NCBI GenBank assembly: GCA_020722085.1
Contig: DYLN01000011.1
Span: 1 to 50,097 of the forward strand
Length of the DNA: 50,097 nt
Direction: 5' to 3'
Origin: Melioribacter roseus
GTDB lineage: Bacteria > Bacteroidota > Ignavibacteria > Ignavibacteriales > Melioribacteraceae
Every line of letters begins with the position of its first letter. Within the stretch, counting starts at the first letter, position 1. The notes under the pieces are model-generated. The model was not told where the DNA came from. It was given only the letters and a program-made list of their open reading frames with translations, and searched no databases. Below, piece after piece: positions 15,932 to 24,480 of the stretch. The translations under genes were made by a program, and so were the position numbers.

Positions 15932-16498
15932 TTAACTCCTAAAAATATTACTTGCTTCATTAGTTATGGAACTTCCTTTCATCTTCATTGCAAGCATTAA
16001 TTCGCCTTTTGCAATATTCATTTGTCTTGCTTTTGCTGTAACTTCTTTCTCATTTGATAATGTTGATGCAGTCAAACAAAGTTTTGTTCTTATTTCTTTA
16101 AGCTGCGGATCAATATTTTTTATAAACTTTTCCCTTCTCATTAACCCTATGTTTTCTTTTAGCCTGTCATTACCAGATTTTTTCCTTCTGCGTCTTAAGA
16201 AAACCCATACAAAAACCGTTAGGGAAGCCAGGATCATAATTCCTATTTTAATATAGAGCGGGTTGGCTGTGTAACGGAGAAGACTAAGAGAAGAAGGCTT
16301 TACCAATAGTTTTGTTTCTATTTTTTTATTTGTTTTATTTGCTGCAATTTCAGAGTGCGTCCTGTTTTTTTTCTGCAGCGCATTTTCAATCTGCATCTGA
16401 ACAATCTTCTTTACACTGACGGAATCAGAATTATCCGGCGTTTGTGGATGAACAGCACCAAAAACAACAAAGATCAATATGGGTAACAATTTTTTCAT
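15932..16498 (-). CDS. Unknown single-pass membrane protein
   Basis: 188 residues that I do not recognise. A signal peptide (KKLLPILIFVVFGAVHP) is followed by a polar 60-residue periplasmic part, then a membrane helix at about residues 84-101 (IGIMILASLTVFVWVFL), an arginine cluster RRRRKK and an 80-residue helical, charged cytoplasmic tail. The topology resembles FliO, but a better FliO is present at 27363. It overlaps the degenerate kinase gene by 4 bases and precedes flgF by 2 bases, so it is made together with both a regulator and rod proteins. A role linking envelope state to that regulator is possible but speculative. Confidence 0.8.
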   Translation of the reverse strand: MKKLLPILIFVVFGAVHPQTPDNSDSVSVKKIVQMQIENALQKKNRTHSEIAANKTNKKIETKLLVKPSSLSLLRYTANPLYIKIGIMILASLTVFVWVFLRRRRKKSGNDRLKENIGLMRREKFIKNIDPQLKEIRTKLCLTASTLSNEKEVTAKARQMNIAKGELMLAMKMKGSSITNEASNIFRS

Positions 16499-17790
16499 AA
16501 CATCTTTCTAACTATTGGGAACGAAAGCGAGATATTGGTTCCATTTATTTTATCTGTCTGCATACTTACTTTACCGTTGTATTTTTTCATCAAGCTGTTA
16601 ATCATTATAATACTTAAATCTTTTGTGGGATTCTCTTCATAATTATGAATAAGCGGTATAAAATCAGTACTGACAATTTTTATTGTAACATACTCGTTGT
16701 TACTTCTGGTTTGTATTAATATACCGCCGATATTTTTTTCTTCATCGCCGCCTAAAAGCGTGAAAACATTTGTCAGTATCTGCAGTATATCGTTGGGAAT
16801 TGACAGAATTGTTGGAATGTTTTCTTCAAGGTCTAGAACGCATTCGTAATTAATTTGATAAAATCTTGTGCTGACAACCGAATGATAATTTTGTATCAAT
16901 TCGTTTAAGTTACACGGCTGATAATTGGTTTTAGAATTATTTGAATCTACGAATCTAACTAGAGGATGAAGCAGCGATTTGATCTTATTTACCTGTTCTT
17001 TAATGTTTCTTAAAATCTCCTCAGCATCCTCGCCGGAGTCCATTGCGAGCAGGTCGGTGCTGCTTACTATTACCTGAAGCGGTGAAAATATATGCTCCAC
17101 CACACCGGAGGTTAGTTCACCAATTGCTGAGTATTTGTAATCATTTGTCAATCTTGACTGGTACAAATGAAGTTCTTTGTAAGTGTCGTTAAAATTTTGT
17201 TTAAAACTCAGCAACTCAATTTTTCTCGTTAACATATCGAGCAGTATTCCTACAACTTGAGAAAGTTTTGAATCATTCAGTAAATTATTAGAAGCCGAAA
17301 GAACAGACAAAAATCCTTTTTTGATTTTGTACTCAACAATCGGATAAATATAGTTAATAAAAGTTCTGCCGTTATAAAGCCGTTGTATACCTGCGGCAGA
17401 ATTTTTATTAAAAATCTGTTCAAGGGTGCCCGTCTGATAAATTCTATTAAGAAACTGTAGTTCTTCATTATTGAAAGATTTGGCAAACGGCTCAAGCGTC
17501 TTAGTCTCTTCATCGATGAAATAAATAGAAATTTCCTGGTATGGAATTAAATCCGCTAAAATTTGATAGAAAGTATCAATCAGGCTTTCTATCGTAGAGG
17601 CATTCTGGGTTCGTTTACTGAAATAATTAATAATGTTAATATAGGCTGGTTCTTTTCGGGGAATGTTGTAAACCGGAGAATGCTGTTTGCCCGAATAGCT
17701 GTTCATTCCCGTTGCTGCTGCTGAATGCTGCTTTACAAAAGAGTCAAAGTAGGGTTCATAGATGTGGGTGTTTTCTCTAATTAGCCTCAA
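16495..17790 (-). CDS. Degenerate GAF-type histidine kinase, probably without kinase activity
   Basis: 431 residues. Residues 55-195 look like a GAF-type sensor domain and 220-285 like a HisKA helix pair (SAIGELTSGV, then FSPLQVIVSS). The usual HE of the H box is reversed: Glu232 stands where the phosphoacceptor His belongs and His233 follows it. The ATPase-like part (about 325-431) keeps the ILQILTN helix but lacks the second Asn of the N box, the DxGxG box and the GxGLGL box. It therefore probably acts as a binding or scaffold protein rather than a kinase. TTG is the start, supported by AGGAG 6 bases upstream. It overlaps the second HDOD gene by 14 bases. Confidence 0.85.
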   Translation of the reverse strand: MRLIRENTHIYEPYFDSFVKQHSAAATGMNSYSGKQHSPVYNIPRKEPAYINIINYFSKRTQNASTIESLIDTFYQILADLIPYQEISIYFIDEETKTLEPFAKSFNNEELQFLNRIYQTGTLEQIFNKNSAAGIQRLYNGRTFINYIYPIVEYKIKKGFLSVLSASNNLLNDSKLSQVVGILLDMLTRKIELLSFKQNFNDTYKELHLYQSRLTNDYKYSAIGELTSGVVEHIFSPLQVIVSSTDLLAMDSGEDAEEILRNIKEQVNKIKSLLHPLVRFVDSNNSKTNYQPCNLNELIQNYHSVVSTRFYQINYECVLDLEENIPTILSIPNDILQILTNVFTLLGGDEEKNIGGILIQTRSNNEYVTIKIVSTDFIPLIHNYEENPTKDLSIIMINSLMKKYNGKVSMQTDKINGTNISLSFPIVRKML

Positions 17791-18667
17791 TTTTAACTCC
17801 TAATTCGTTTGCTTGTTCAATTAAAGTTAATACGTAATTATTGATAAAGTTGTCAACATCCTCAACGGAGTTGAATCTGAATACATCCAGTACTTTTGTG
17901 TCAAAAGTAAGGTCTTTATCCCAATAATATTTATCACCAAAAGTTTTGTAGATTAAATAATCTGCAAGATGGACAAGAGTCGGCAGGTATTTGTCAATCG
18001 ACGAATTGGAAGGAGTATGATGGAAATTAACAGCATTTGAAATTGCATCCGGTAAATTCCATTTGTTCAACAAAAACTTTGCGACCTCTTCGTGAGTCAT
18101 GCCGAGAATCTGTTTTTCCGCTTCCAGCACCGGCGTATTATTTTGCTGAACCTCTTCATAAATATGAACAAAGCTCGAATGCATAAATCGGTGTATAATT
18201 GAAATACCTATGTCATGAATAAATCCTGCAATAAAAGCTTTATCGGAATCAACGTAACCCAGATCATAAGCAATACGTTTTGATAAAAGTCCGGTGAGAT
18301 ATGAATGAATATAAAATTCTTTTTGGTCAAGATATTTATCCGATTTGTTCTTCAACAACTCAAGGATTGCCAGTGCAGTAACGATACTTTGCAATTCGGT
18401 ATAGCCTAGAATCATGATGGCAAAGTCAATCGAAGATACTATTTTCTGCAGTCCGTAATACGGCGAATTAGCAATTGACAGAATTTTAACAACAAGACTC
18501 TGATCTTTCGATATTTCTTTGCTCAATTCAGACGTTGTTGTTCTCTCATTATTAATTAATGTGAGAACATTTGAAAGAACTTCCGGCATCACAGGAAGAG
18601 TGTAAACATTATTTATTATTAATTCCGTTCTTTCTCTTTTCGGGTTGATCTCAGTTTCGTTAAGCAT
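17777..18667 (-). CDS. HDOD domain protein, second of a tandem pair
   Basis: A 296-residue HDOD protein, clearly a paralogue of the gene just upstream. Family landmarks are LPVMPEVLSNVLTLI, SKDQSLVVKILSIANSPYYG and the metal-like residues of the HD fold in FIHDIGIS, THEEVAKFLL, NKWNLP, NFHHTP and VHLADYL. HDOD proteins are signalling or scaffold proteins found near chemotaxis and flagellar genes, and no enzyme activity is established for most. It is followed by the degenerate kinase with a 14-base overlap, so the two are probably made as a unit. Confidence 0.93.
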   Translation of the reverse strand: MLNETEINPKRERTELIINNVYTLPVMPEVLSNVLTLINNERTTTSELSKEISKDQSLVVKILSIANSPYYGLQKIVSSIDFAIMILGYTELQSIVTALAILELLKNKSDKYLDQKEFYIHSYLTGLLSKRIAYDLGYVDSDKAFIAGFIHDIGISIIHRFMHSSFVHIYEEVQQNNTPVLEAEKQILGMTHEEVAKFLLNKWNLPDAISNAVNFHHTPSNSSIDKYLPTLVHLADYLIYKTFGDKYYWDKDLTFDTKVLDVFRFNSVEDVDNFINNYVLTLIEQANELGVKIEAN

Positions 18668-18672
18668 GGTTT

Positions 18673-19545
18673 TTATATTATTATGTTTTCAAAGTGCGAT
18701 TTAATTTTTTCTTCTAATGATTCAATGTAATTCTCAAGACGCTTGTGATTATCAAAACCTAAAATGGAAAGGACCTGTTCATCAAATTCAAAATTTTCGT
18801 CCCACATATAATCACCCAATTGTAGAAGATTAGTAATATAATCGGCAAGGTGGATAAACGAAGCAGCAAGCTTATAATTTTTTGACTCAGAAGGGAAATG
18901 ATGGTTAGCAACAGCATCGCTCAAACTTAACGGCAGATTCCATTTCTCAAGAAGCAGTTCCCCTATTTCCTGATGTGTAAAACCGAGAGTTATATTTTCC
19001 GCATAGAGACAATTGTGTTTATCCGCTGTTATAAGTTCTGTAATTTTTTTATACTCTCCCTCGTAGTATCTTTGAATTATTGAAATACCAAGGTCGTGCA
19101 GCAAACCTGCAGTAAAAACTTCACCTGGATTATTATAGTTGAACTCTTCAGCAATCTTTTTTGAAATACCCGCTGCCATAAGAGAATGGATCCAGTATTT
19201 TCTCAAATTAACATCGTCTTTACGTTTTCTGCTAAATGTTTCAATTATCGTTACAGCAACTACAATATCTCTGATATGGTCAAAACCCAGAACTACAATG
19301 GCAAATTCTATTGTGGAAACTTTACGCGGCAGCCCGTATAGCGGTGAATTTGCAATCTTCAAAATCTTTGCTGTTAATCCCTGATCTCTGTTTATAATAT
19401 TAGCCAGTTCATTAACACTTGTAAGGGGATTCCCCAAAAGATTATTTATCTCAATCATAATAGTGGGAATTGCCGGTAAATTTCTAATTAAACTTATATC
19501 CGGCTTTTTCTTTTCTTCTTTTATTTCTACTGCTGGTTTATACAT
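18673..19545 (-). CDS. HDOD domain protein, first of a tandem pair
   Basis: 290 residues with the HDOD pattern: LPAIPTIMIEINNLL, NRDQGLTAKILKIANSPLYGLP, then YWIHSLMAAG, GLLHDLGISII, THQEIGELLLEKWNLP, ANHHFP and IHLADYI. It aligns along its whole length with the next gene, indicating a tandem duplication that has since diverged. Its start overlaps the end of fliA by 8 bases, which ties its synthesis to the flagellar sigma factor. A role in controlling sigma activity or FlhF/FlhG is possible, but nothing in the sequence proves it. Confidence 0.93.
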   Translation of the reverse strand: MYKPAVEIKEEKKKPDISLIRNLPAIPTIMIEINNLLGNPLTSVNELANIINRDQGLTAKILKIANSPLYGLPRKVSTIEFAIVVLGFDHIRDIVVAVTIIETFSRKRKDDVNLRKYWIHSLMAAGISKKIAEEFNYNNPGEVFTAGLLHDLGISIIQRYYEGEYKKITELITADKHNCLYAENITLGFTHQEIGELLLEKWNLPLSLSDAVANHHFPSESKNYKLAASFIHLADYITNLLQLGDYMWDENFEFDEQVLSILGFDNHKRLENYIESLEEKIKSHFENIII

Positions 19546-20164
19546 TTATGTGAGCCAGTTTTTGTTTTAATGTATTTATTATTTTTGTATGCACCTGTGA
19601 TACTCTTGAAACCGTTACACCTAAAACTTTCGCTATTTCTTTGTAGTTAAGCCCTTCATAATAGTACAAAGTGATTATCAACCTGTCTCTCTCACTAAGA
19701 GCTTTCAGTTCCTTTTTCAATTCTTCTTTTAACTCATTCCCTTCAAGTATTTGTTCCGGTGTTTCTACTTCATCGGGGATTACTTCGTAAAGCTGGCAGG
19801 ATTCTTCGCCGTCGTAAGATGAATTCAGCGAGAGTTTAGGATAAACTTCATTTGAGTTTTCGGTCTTATAAATTCTTTGTTTAGCATTAACTTTTCTCAG
19901 TTCATCTATAATTTTTCCGCGGATTCTCTGTATTGCATACGTTTCGAACTTGGTACCGTACTCGGGATTAAATCTGTCGATTGCTTCACTTAAACCCTCG
20001 ATGCCGTATTGAAAATAATCCCTGTCTTCGAATATACCGTAGCTGATCAGCTTGGTATTATGAATTACGTAATGGACAAGATTCACATAATTCAGAATTA
20101 TTTCTTTTTTTACTTCCGGAGAATGTGTAGTCTTAAATTTGTTCCACAAAAGAATATTATCCAT
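19538..20164 (-). CDS. fliA: Flagellar sigma factor FliA (sigma-28), region 3 apparently missing
   Basis: Directs RNA polymerase to late flagellar genes. Region 2 is well kept (about residues 25-95: DRDYFQYGIEGLSEAIDRF, KFETYAIQRIRGKIIDELR), as is region 4 (155-204: LSERDRLIITLYYYEGL, EIAKVLGVTVSRVSQVH). Between them only about 30 polar residues separate DELRK from the LYEVIPDE linker. Enteric and Bacillus FliA/SigD carry about 50 more residues here as region 3, and total length is 208 versus about 240-255. A GGAAG ribosome site precedes the ATG. A TGGTATAAT promoter lies upstream of the co-transcribed 66-residue gene. FlgM, the usual anti-sigma factor, was not found in the window. Confidence 0.93.
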   Translation of the reverse strand: MDNILLWNKFKTTHSPEVKKEIILNYVNLVHYVIHNTKLISYGIFEDRDYFQYGIEGLSEAIDRFNPEYGTKFETYAIQRIRGKIIDELRKVNAKQRIYKTENSNEVYPKLSLNSSYDGEESCQLYEVIPDEVETPEQILEGNELKEELKKELKALSERDRLIITLYYYEGLNYKEIAKVLGVTVSRVSQVHTKIINTLKQKLAHINV

Positions 20165-20180
20165 TAGAAACTTCCGCTAA

Positions 20181-20381
20181 TTAATTACCATCTTTTTTGT
20201 AAAAAATTTTTGAAAACGATTTAATAAGAAGAATACTGAAAATACTTGCCACAAATGTTGTAAATAGAAAAAGTAAAAATGATCTGAAGATAACAGCTTC
20301 AAGAGGAAGCCCGCGGTAAGCAAAAAATATTATTCCGATGAAAAAGACCAAAAGCCCGATATTCAATATTATCTTGTTCAT
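20181..20381 (-). CDS. Small two-helix membrane protein of unknown function
   Basis: 66 residues with two membrane helices (about 4-22 and 31-54) separated by a short loop (YRGLPLEAV) and a Lys-rich C-terminus. The ATG has a GAAGGGAAG ribosome site. It lies between flhG and fliA, at the head of the presumed fliA transcription unit. I do not recognise a family. Its size and composition would fit a small membrane regulator or assembly factor. Coding status is supported by the good ribosome site and by the fact that it fills the gap between flhG and fliA exactly. Confidence 0.72.
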   Translation of the reverse strand: MNKIILNIGLLVFFIGIIFFAYRGLPLEAVIFRSFLLFLFTTFVASIFSILLIKSFSKIFYKKDGN

Positions 20382-20414
20382 CTTCCCTTCTCGTTTTTGT
20401 ATGAAAAGTCAAAG

Positions 20415-20423
20415 ATTATACCA
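20415..20423 (-). promoter_or_regulatory. Extended -10 promoter for the fliA unit
   Basis: The minus strand reads TGGTATAAT, a perfect extended -10 element (TGn-TATAAT), about 34 bases upstream of the 66-residue gene that precedes fliA. No good -35 box is seen, as is common for extended -10 promoters. It lies in the 79-base gap after flhG, so fliA and the HDOD-kinase block may be transcribed independently of the long upstream operon by the housekeeping sigma factor. Confidence 0.45.
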
Positions 20424-20460
20424 GATTGAAAATGCAAGAATCGATAAAATGAAAAGAATT

Positions 20461-21303
20461 TTAAGACCGTTTTAAGTCCGGCTGGCTACTATTATACAAT
20501 TGAATAAATTTCTCAATGTTTCGTTGCAGGGTCTGAAGTTCTGCAAATTCCCTGCTCCCAGGGTAATTCTCAACAAGAATTTCCTGCTGAACTAAAGAGC
20601 GGTGAATTTGATCCGATATGCCGACATAACCGAGGTAGAATACTTTCACTCTTAAGAAATTCGTCAATGCCGACTCAAGTTTTTTATACGTTTCAATTCC
20701 TTCCGACTCATTCTCTGCTTTATTTACAACAACAGCAAAGTTGTTCAATCTATTTCTGGAGTAAAAATGCTTTATCAAAACATAGGCATCCATAACGCTG
20801 GTTGGTTCGGGTGTCACTACAAAAAAAATAAAATCTGCCTTTTGAAGAATGTTAAGCGTGTAAGAATTAACTCCCGCTCCAGTATCGATTATTATGTAAT
20901 CGTAATTTTCAAGCAGCGAACTCAAGTTTCTGTAAAAAAAGGCTATCTGCGATTCATTAGGATAGCAAAAATCGGAACTCCCCGAATTTGCAAAGATGAT
21001 ATGCAATTTATCGCTTAATTTTTGAATCAGCTCATCCAGCAGCACTTCGTTGTTAAAAAAATTAACAATGTTTTTTTCGGTGTTATAATTTGTCACTATT
21101 TCGGCACTGGCAAGATTAATATCAAAATCCACAAGAAGAACTTTTTTATTTTGATGCGCAAAAAGATAGGCAAGGTTCACAGCAATAAATGTTTTGCCAG
21201 TACCGCCTTTGCCGGAAGAAATAGCAATAATTTTTTTCTCTGCCGTCTCTTTCGGATTTGATACTGCAAAAATTTGTCTTAATCTTTGAGCCTGATCATT
21301 CAT
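20461..21303 (-). CDS. flhG: Flagellar number regulator FlhG (MinD-like ATPase)
   Basis: A 280-residue ParA/MinD-family ATPase. The N-terminal motif NDQAQRLRQIF matches the DQAxxLR element that activates the FlhF GTPase. A deviant Walker A box (GKGGTGKT) lies at residues 31-38, followed by LLVDFDINLA and YIIIDTGAG. It controls flagellar number together with FlhF. It starts directly at the flhF stop (1-base overlap). A MinD-like C-terminal membrane helix is plausible near residues 265-275. Confidence 0.96.
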   Translation of the reverse strand: MNDQAQRLRQIFAVSNPKETAEKKIIAISSGKGGTGKTFIAVNLAYLFAHQNKKVLLVDFDINLASAEIVTNYNTEKNIVNFFNNEVLLDELIQKLSDKLHIIFANSGSSDFCYPNESQIAFFYRNLSSLLENYDYIIIDTGAGVNSYTLNILQKADFIFFVVTPEPTSVMDAYVLIKHFYSRNRLNNFAVVVNKAENESEGIETYKKLESALTNFLRVKVFYLGYVGISDQIHRSLVQQEILVENYPGSREFAELQTLQRNIEKFIQLYNSSQPDLKRS

Positions 21304-22436
21304 TAGACAAGACTTCTCCTGTAAATTAATTTAGCAATGTAGTCTTTATCGGCTGAGATTATATCATCGGGGATTATTTGACCGTTTGTCAGGAAAATTA
21401 CCGGAAGCTCAAAATCGTGAGATACATTCAGTATATTGCCGAAAGCGGCTGCCTCATCTATTTTGGAAAATAAAATAGAATTAATTCCAAACATCTTAAA
21501 CTTGTCAATACTTTCATACATATTTTTTGTGGAGCTGGTGGAACTTAGCACGAGGATAGTTTCATCGATACGAATACCGTCTAAATAACTTTTTATCGAT
21601 TTAAGTTCGGCGGTATTTTTTTGGCTTCTGCCTACTGTATCGATAAAAATAATATCCTTTTTCTTCAATTTATTCATTTGAGATACAACTTCTTTTGGTT
21701 CGTAAGCAACCAGCATTTCGATGTTGCTTATCTCGGAAAAAATTCTAAGCTGATCGATAGCACCAAGTCTGTATGTATCGATTGAGAGAATTCCCGCTTC
21801 GAGGTTATGAAGTATTTTAGATATTGCAGCAAGCTTAGCAATACTTGTTGTTTTGCCGACTCCGGTTGGACCCACAAGAGCTACTACCATTGGTTTTTTC
21901 TTTTTATCAACATAGAATTCCTTTGTATGAAGCATCGAAGAAATACATGAAACCACATAATCATCCAGATTCCTCTGCGTCAGCAAATTTTTGCTTTTTA
22001 AGAGCTGCTGTATGATTAATTTTACAATTGGCTGCTGAACCTCTTTAAATGAAAGAATTTCCGAAATCTCATCCAGGTCGGATTGCTGCACAGTATTATT
22101 TTCCCGGGTAAAATTTTTGACGTCTGTTACTTTTTCTTTTGAGAGTAAAAAACTTGTTTCACGTTTATCTGCATTTTCTGTTTCTGTATATTTTTTTAAT
22201 ATAAAATTTTTTCCCGGCGCAGTCTCCCCTTTTTCATCGACAAGAACATGAGAATCCAACGCTTCGTGTTTTGTATCTTCTTTGCCTGAAGTAATCTCAA
22301 AATATTTCATAACTCCATGCGGGGTATTTTTCTCCAATATTTTTGAAGAGAGAATAACCGAATCTTTTCCCATTTCTTTTCTCATTAGCTCTGCAGCCTC
22401 TTGAAGAGTTCTCCCCTCAAATTTTTTAATTTTCAT
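21303..22436 (-). CDS. flhF: Flagellar placement GTPase FlhF
   Basis: 377 residues of the SRP-GTPase family. An N-terminal B domain (KIKKFEGRTLQEAAELMRKE) and a polar linker to about 125 are followed by the NG domain with the P-loop GPTGVGKT (189-196), IDTYRLGAIDQLR and the DxxG box IDTVGRSQ. FlhF recruits early basal-body parts to the assembly site and is turned off by FlhG, which is the next gene. It overlaps flhA by 11 bases. Confidence 0.96.
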   Translation of the reverse strand: MKIKKFEGRTLQEAAELMRKEMGKDSVILSSKILEKNTPHGVMKYFEITSGKEDTKHEALDSHVLVDEKGETAPGKNFILKKYTETENADKRETSFLLSKEKVTDVKNFTRENNTVQQSDLDEISEILSFKEVQQPIVKLIIQQLLKSKNLLTQRNLDDYVVSCISSMLHTKEFYVDKKKKPMVVALVGPTGVGKTTSIAKLAAISKILHNLEAGILSIDTYRLGAIDQLRIFSEISNIEMLVAYEPKEVVSQMNKLKKKDIIFIDTVGRSQKNTAELKSIKSYLDGIRIDETILVLSSTSSTKNMYESIDKFKMFGINSILFSKIDEAAAFGNILNVSHDFELPVIFLTNGQIIPDDIISADKDYIAKLIYRRSLV

Positions 22437-24477
22437 TTGATACCTCTAATTTATCTATGAACTCAACTTCAATTGTTGACGGCAGTTCGGAATAAGATAA
22501 AACAGCAACATCCGGAAACGATGAATTAATGAGTCTGAAAAAGTATGGGCGAATAGTTGCATGAGTAATAATTATCGGCACATACCCGAGATTTCTAAAT
22601 TTGATTAAGATAGCCTCAAGATTTTTGTTCAATATTTTCAGAAGTGAGGGTGATAGACCGAGAGTGTGAACCGCCTCTTTTTGTTCCTGAAGAGATTTTG
22701 TAATTAATGCTTCGAGACTTTGTCCCAGCACTGCTGCATGGATTACACCGTTTGCATCTTTATAAATATTTGCAATTGTTTCGCCGAGCGAGTGCCTTAC
22801 ATACTCAGTAAGTACATCTACATTTTTAGTTACTCTTGAATAGTCAATTAATGCTTCGAGAATCTGTACCATGTCCTTAATAGGAATCAATTCCTTTAAA
22901 AGATTCTGCAATACTTTTTGAATAGTTCCAAGCGGGAGCTGGTCGGGATTAATCTCTTCAACTACAGCCGGGTAATCTGCCTTCAAATTTTCAAGCAGTT
23001 TTTTTACTGCCTGGCGGGAAAGAATTTTGTCAAAATTATTTTTAAGGGTTTCCTGAAGATGGGTCGATAAAACGGAGAGAGCATCTACAACAGTATATCC
23101 GAGAAGTTCAGCTTTATCTTTTTCCTCTTTGGATATCCAGAACGCAGGCAGTTTGAATGCCGGATCGAAAGTAGAAATCCCCTGCAGTTCCTCCTGAATA
23201 TGACCCGGATTCATTGCAAGCCACTTATCGACATGAATTGAATACTGCGCAACAACATTTCCCTTAATTTTTATTATGTACTCATTCGGTTCAAGCTGCA
23301 GATTATCTCTAACCCTTACGGGCGGGATAAGTACACCGTATTCCATTGCAATGTATTTACGTGTCGAAGCAATTTTTTTAAATAAGTCGCCGCCCTGTTT
23401 TTCATCGACAAAACTTATCAAGCCGTAACCAATTTCAATTTCGATCGGGTCTACTTGCAAATACTGTTCTACCTTCTCTTCTTTTTTAATTTCCTCAACC
23501 TCTACCTCTTGAGCTTCGGAGGCAGAGTCCACCAATTTATCTTTTCTTACAAGATAGCTGCTTAATCCTAAAACCGACGATAAGATCATGAAGGGAATTG
23601 TAGGCATACCGGGTACAAAACCAAATAACAACACCATAGAAGCAACAACTGCAAGCACTCTGGGGTTTGAAAGCAATTGAGATTTCATCTGAAAATCCAG
23701 AGCAGTGCCGGCAGCGCTACGTGTTACAACAAACCCGGCGGATGTTGCAATTATAAGTGCCGGAATCTGGGAAACCAGTCCGTCTCCAATAGTTAAAATA
23801 GTATATGTTTTTAAAGCGTCTTCGAAAGTTAATCCGCGCTGTACAACACCTATAATAAAGCCGCCGATAATATTAACGCCGTTTATCAGCAGTCCGGCAA
23901 TTGCATCACCTTTTACGAATTTACTTGCACCATCCATAGCGCCGTAGAACTCGGCTTCGCGGCTTATTCTTTCCCTTCGTTCTTTCGCTTCAGTATCGTT
24001 AATTAAGCCGGTATTAAGATCGGCATCAATTGCCATTTGTTTGCCGGGCATTGCATCCAATGTAAATCTTGCCGCTACTTCCGAAATTCTTCCGGAACCT
24101 TTTACGATAACTATAAATTGAATTATAACAAGTATTATAAAAACAATAACTCCTACAACGTAATTTCCGCCGACTACAAAATTTCCAAATGATTCAATTA
24201 CTTTACCGGCGTATCCGTCAATTAAAATTAATCTTGTTGAATTGATGTTAAGCGCTAATCTGAACAAAGTTAAAATCAGTAAAAGTCCGGGAAATACCGA
24301 AAGGTCGAGCGGCGATTTAATGTAAAGTGAGATAACAAGAATTAATATGGACATACTAATATTAAGAGCAAGGAAAAAATCCAGAAAGCCGGCAGGGAGC
24401 GGAAGCAGCATTAAGCCCAGCATTAATAACAACCCGAAGGCTAAAATAATATCGCTGTTTCTGTTTAGTACAAACAT
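22426..24477 (-). CDS. flhA: Flagellar export gate protein FlhA
   Basis: 683 residues, close to E. coli FlhA (692). There are eight membrane helices in the first 310 residues, with the family's charged loop DAMPGKQMAIDADLNTG near residues 140-155 and RREAEFYGAMDGASKFVKGDAI-like text near 170-195. A large cytoplasmic domain (about 340-683) forms the nonameric docking ring for chaperones and substrates. It follows flhB by 3 bases and overlaps flhF by 11 bases. Confidence 0.98.
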   Translation of the reverse strand: MFVLNRNSDIILAFGLLLMLGLMLLPLPAGFLDFFLALNISMSILILVISLYIKSPLDLSVFPGLLLILTLFRLALNINSTRLILIDGYAGKVIESFGNFVVGGNYVVGVIVFIILVIIQFIVIVKGSGRISEVAARFTLDAMPGKQMAIDADLNTGLINDTEAKERRERISREAEFYGAMDGASKFVKGDAIAGLLINGVNIIGGFIIGVVQRGLTFEDALKTYTILTIGDGLVSQIPALIIATSAGFVVTRSAAGTALDFQMKSQLLSNPRVLAVVASMVLLFGFVPGMPTIPFMILSSVLGLSSYLVRKDKLVDSASEAQEVEVEEIKKEEKVEQYLQVDPIEIEIGYGLISFVDEKQGGDLFKKIASTRKYIAMEYGVLIPPVRVRDNLQLEPNEYIIKIKGNVVAQYSIHVDKWLAMNPGHIQEELQGISTFDPAFKLPAFWISKEEKDKAELLGYTVVDALSVLSTHLQETLKNNFDKILSRQAVKKLLENLKADYPAVVEEINPDQLPLGTIQKVLQNLLKELIPIKDMVQILEALIDYSRVTKNVDVLTEYVRHSLGETIANIYKDANGVIHAAVLGQSLEALITKSLQEQKEAVHTLGLSPSLLKILNKNLEAILIKFRNLGYVPIIITHATIRPYFFRLINSSFPDVAVLSYSELPSTIEVEFIDKLEVSNEN

Positions 24478-24480
24478 TGT

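Noticed and set aside
15932-16498. 188-residue membrane protein considered as a second FliO
   Set aside because: The membrane topology is similar but no FliO core sequence is seen, and a proper FliO lies between fliN and fliP.
17777-19545. HDOD pair considered as HD-GYP cyclic-di-GMP phosphodiesterases
   Set aside because: No GYP motif is present, and the N-terminal LPxxP and SxNSPxYG-type segments are those of HDOD.
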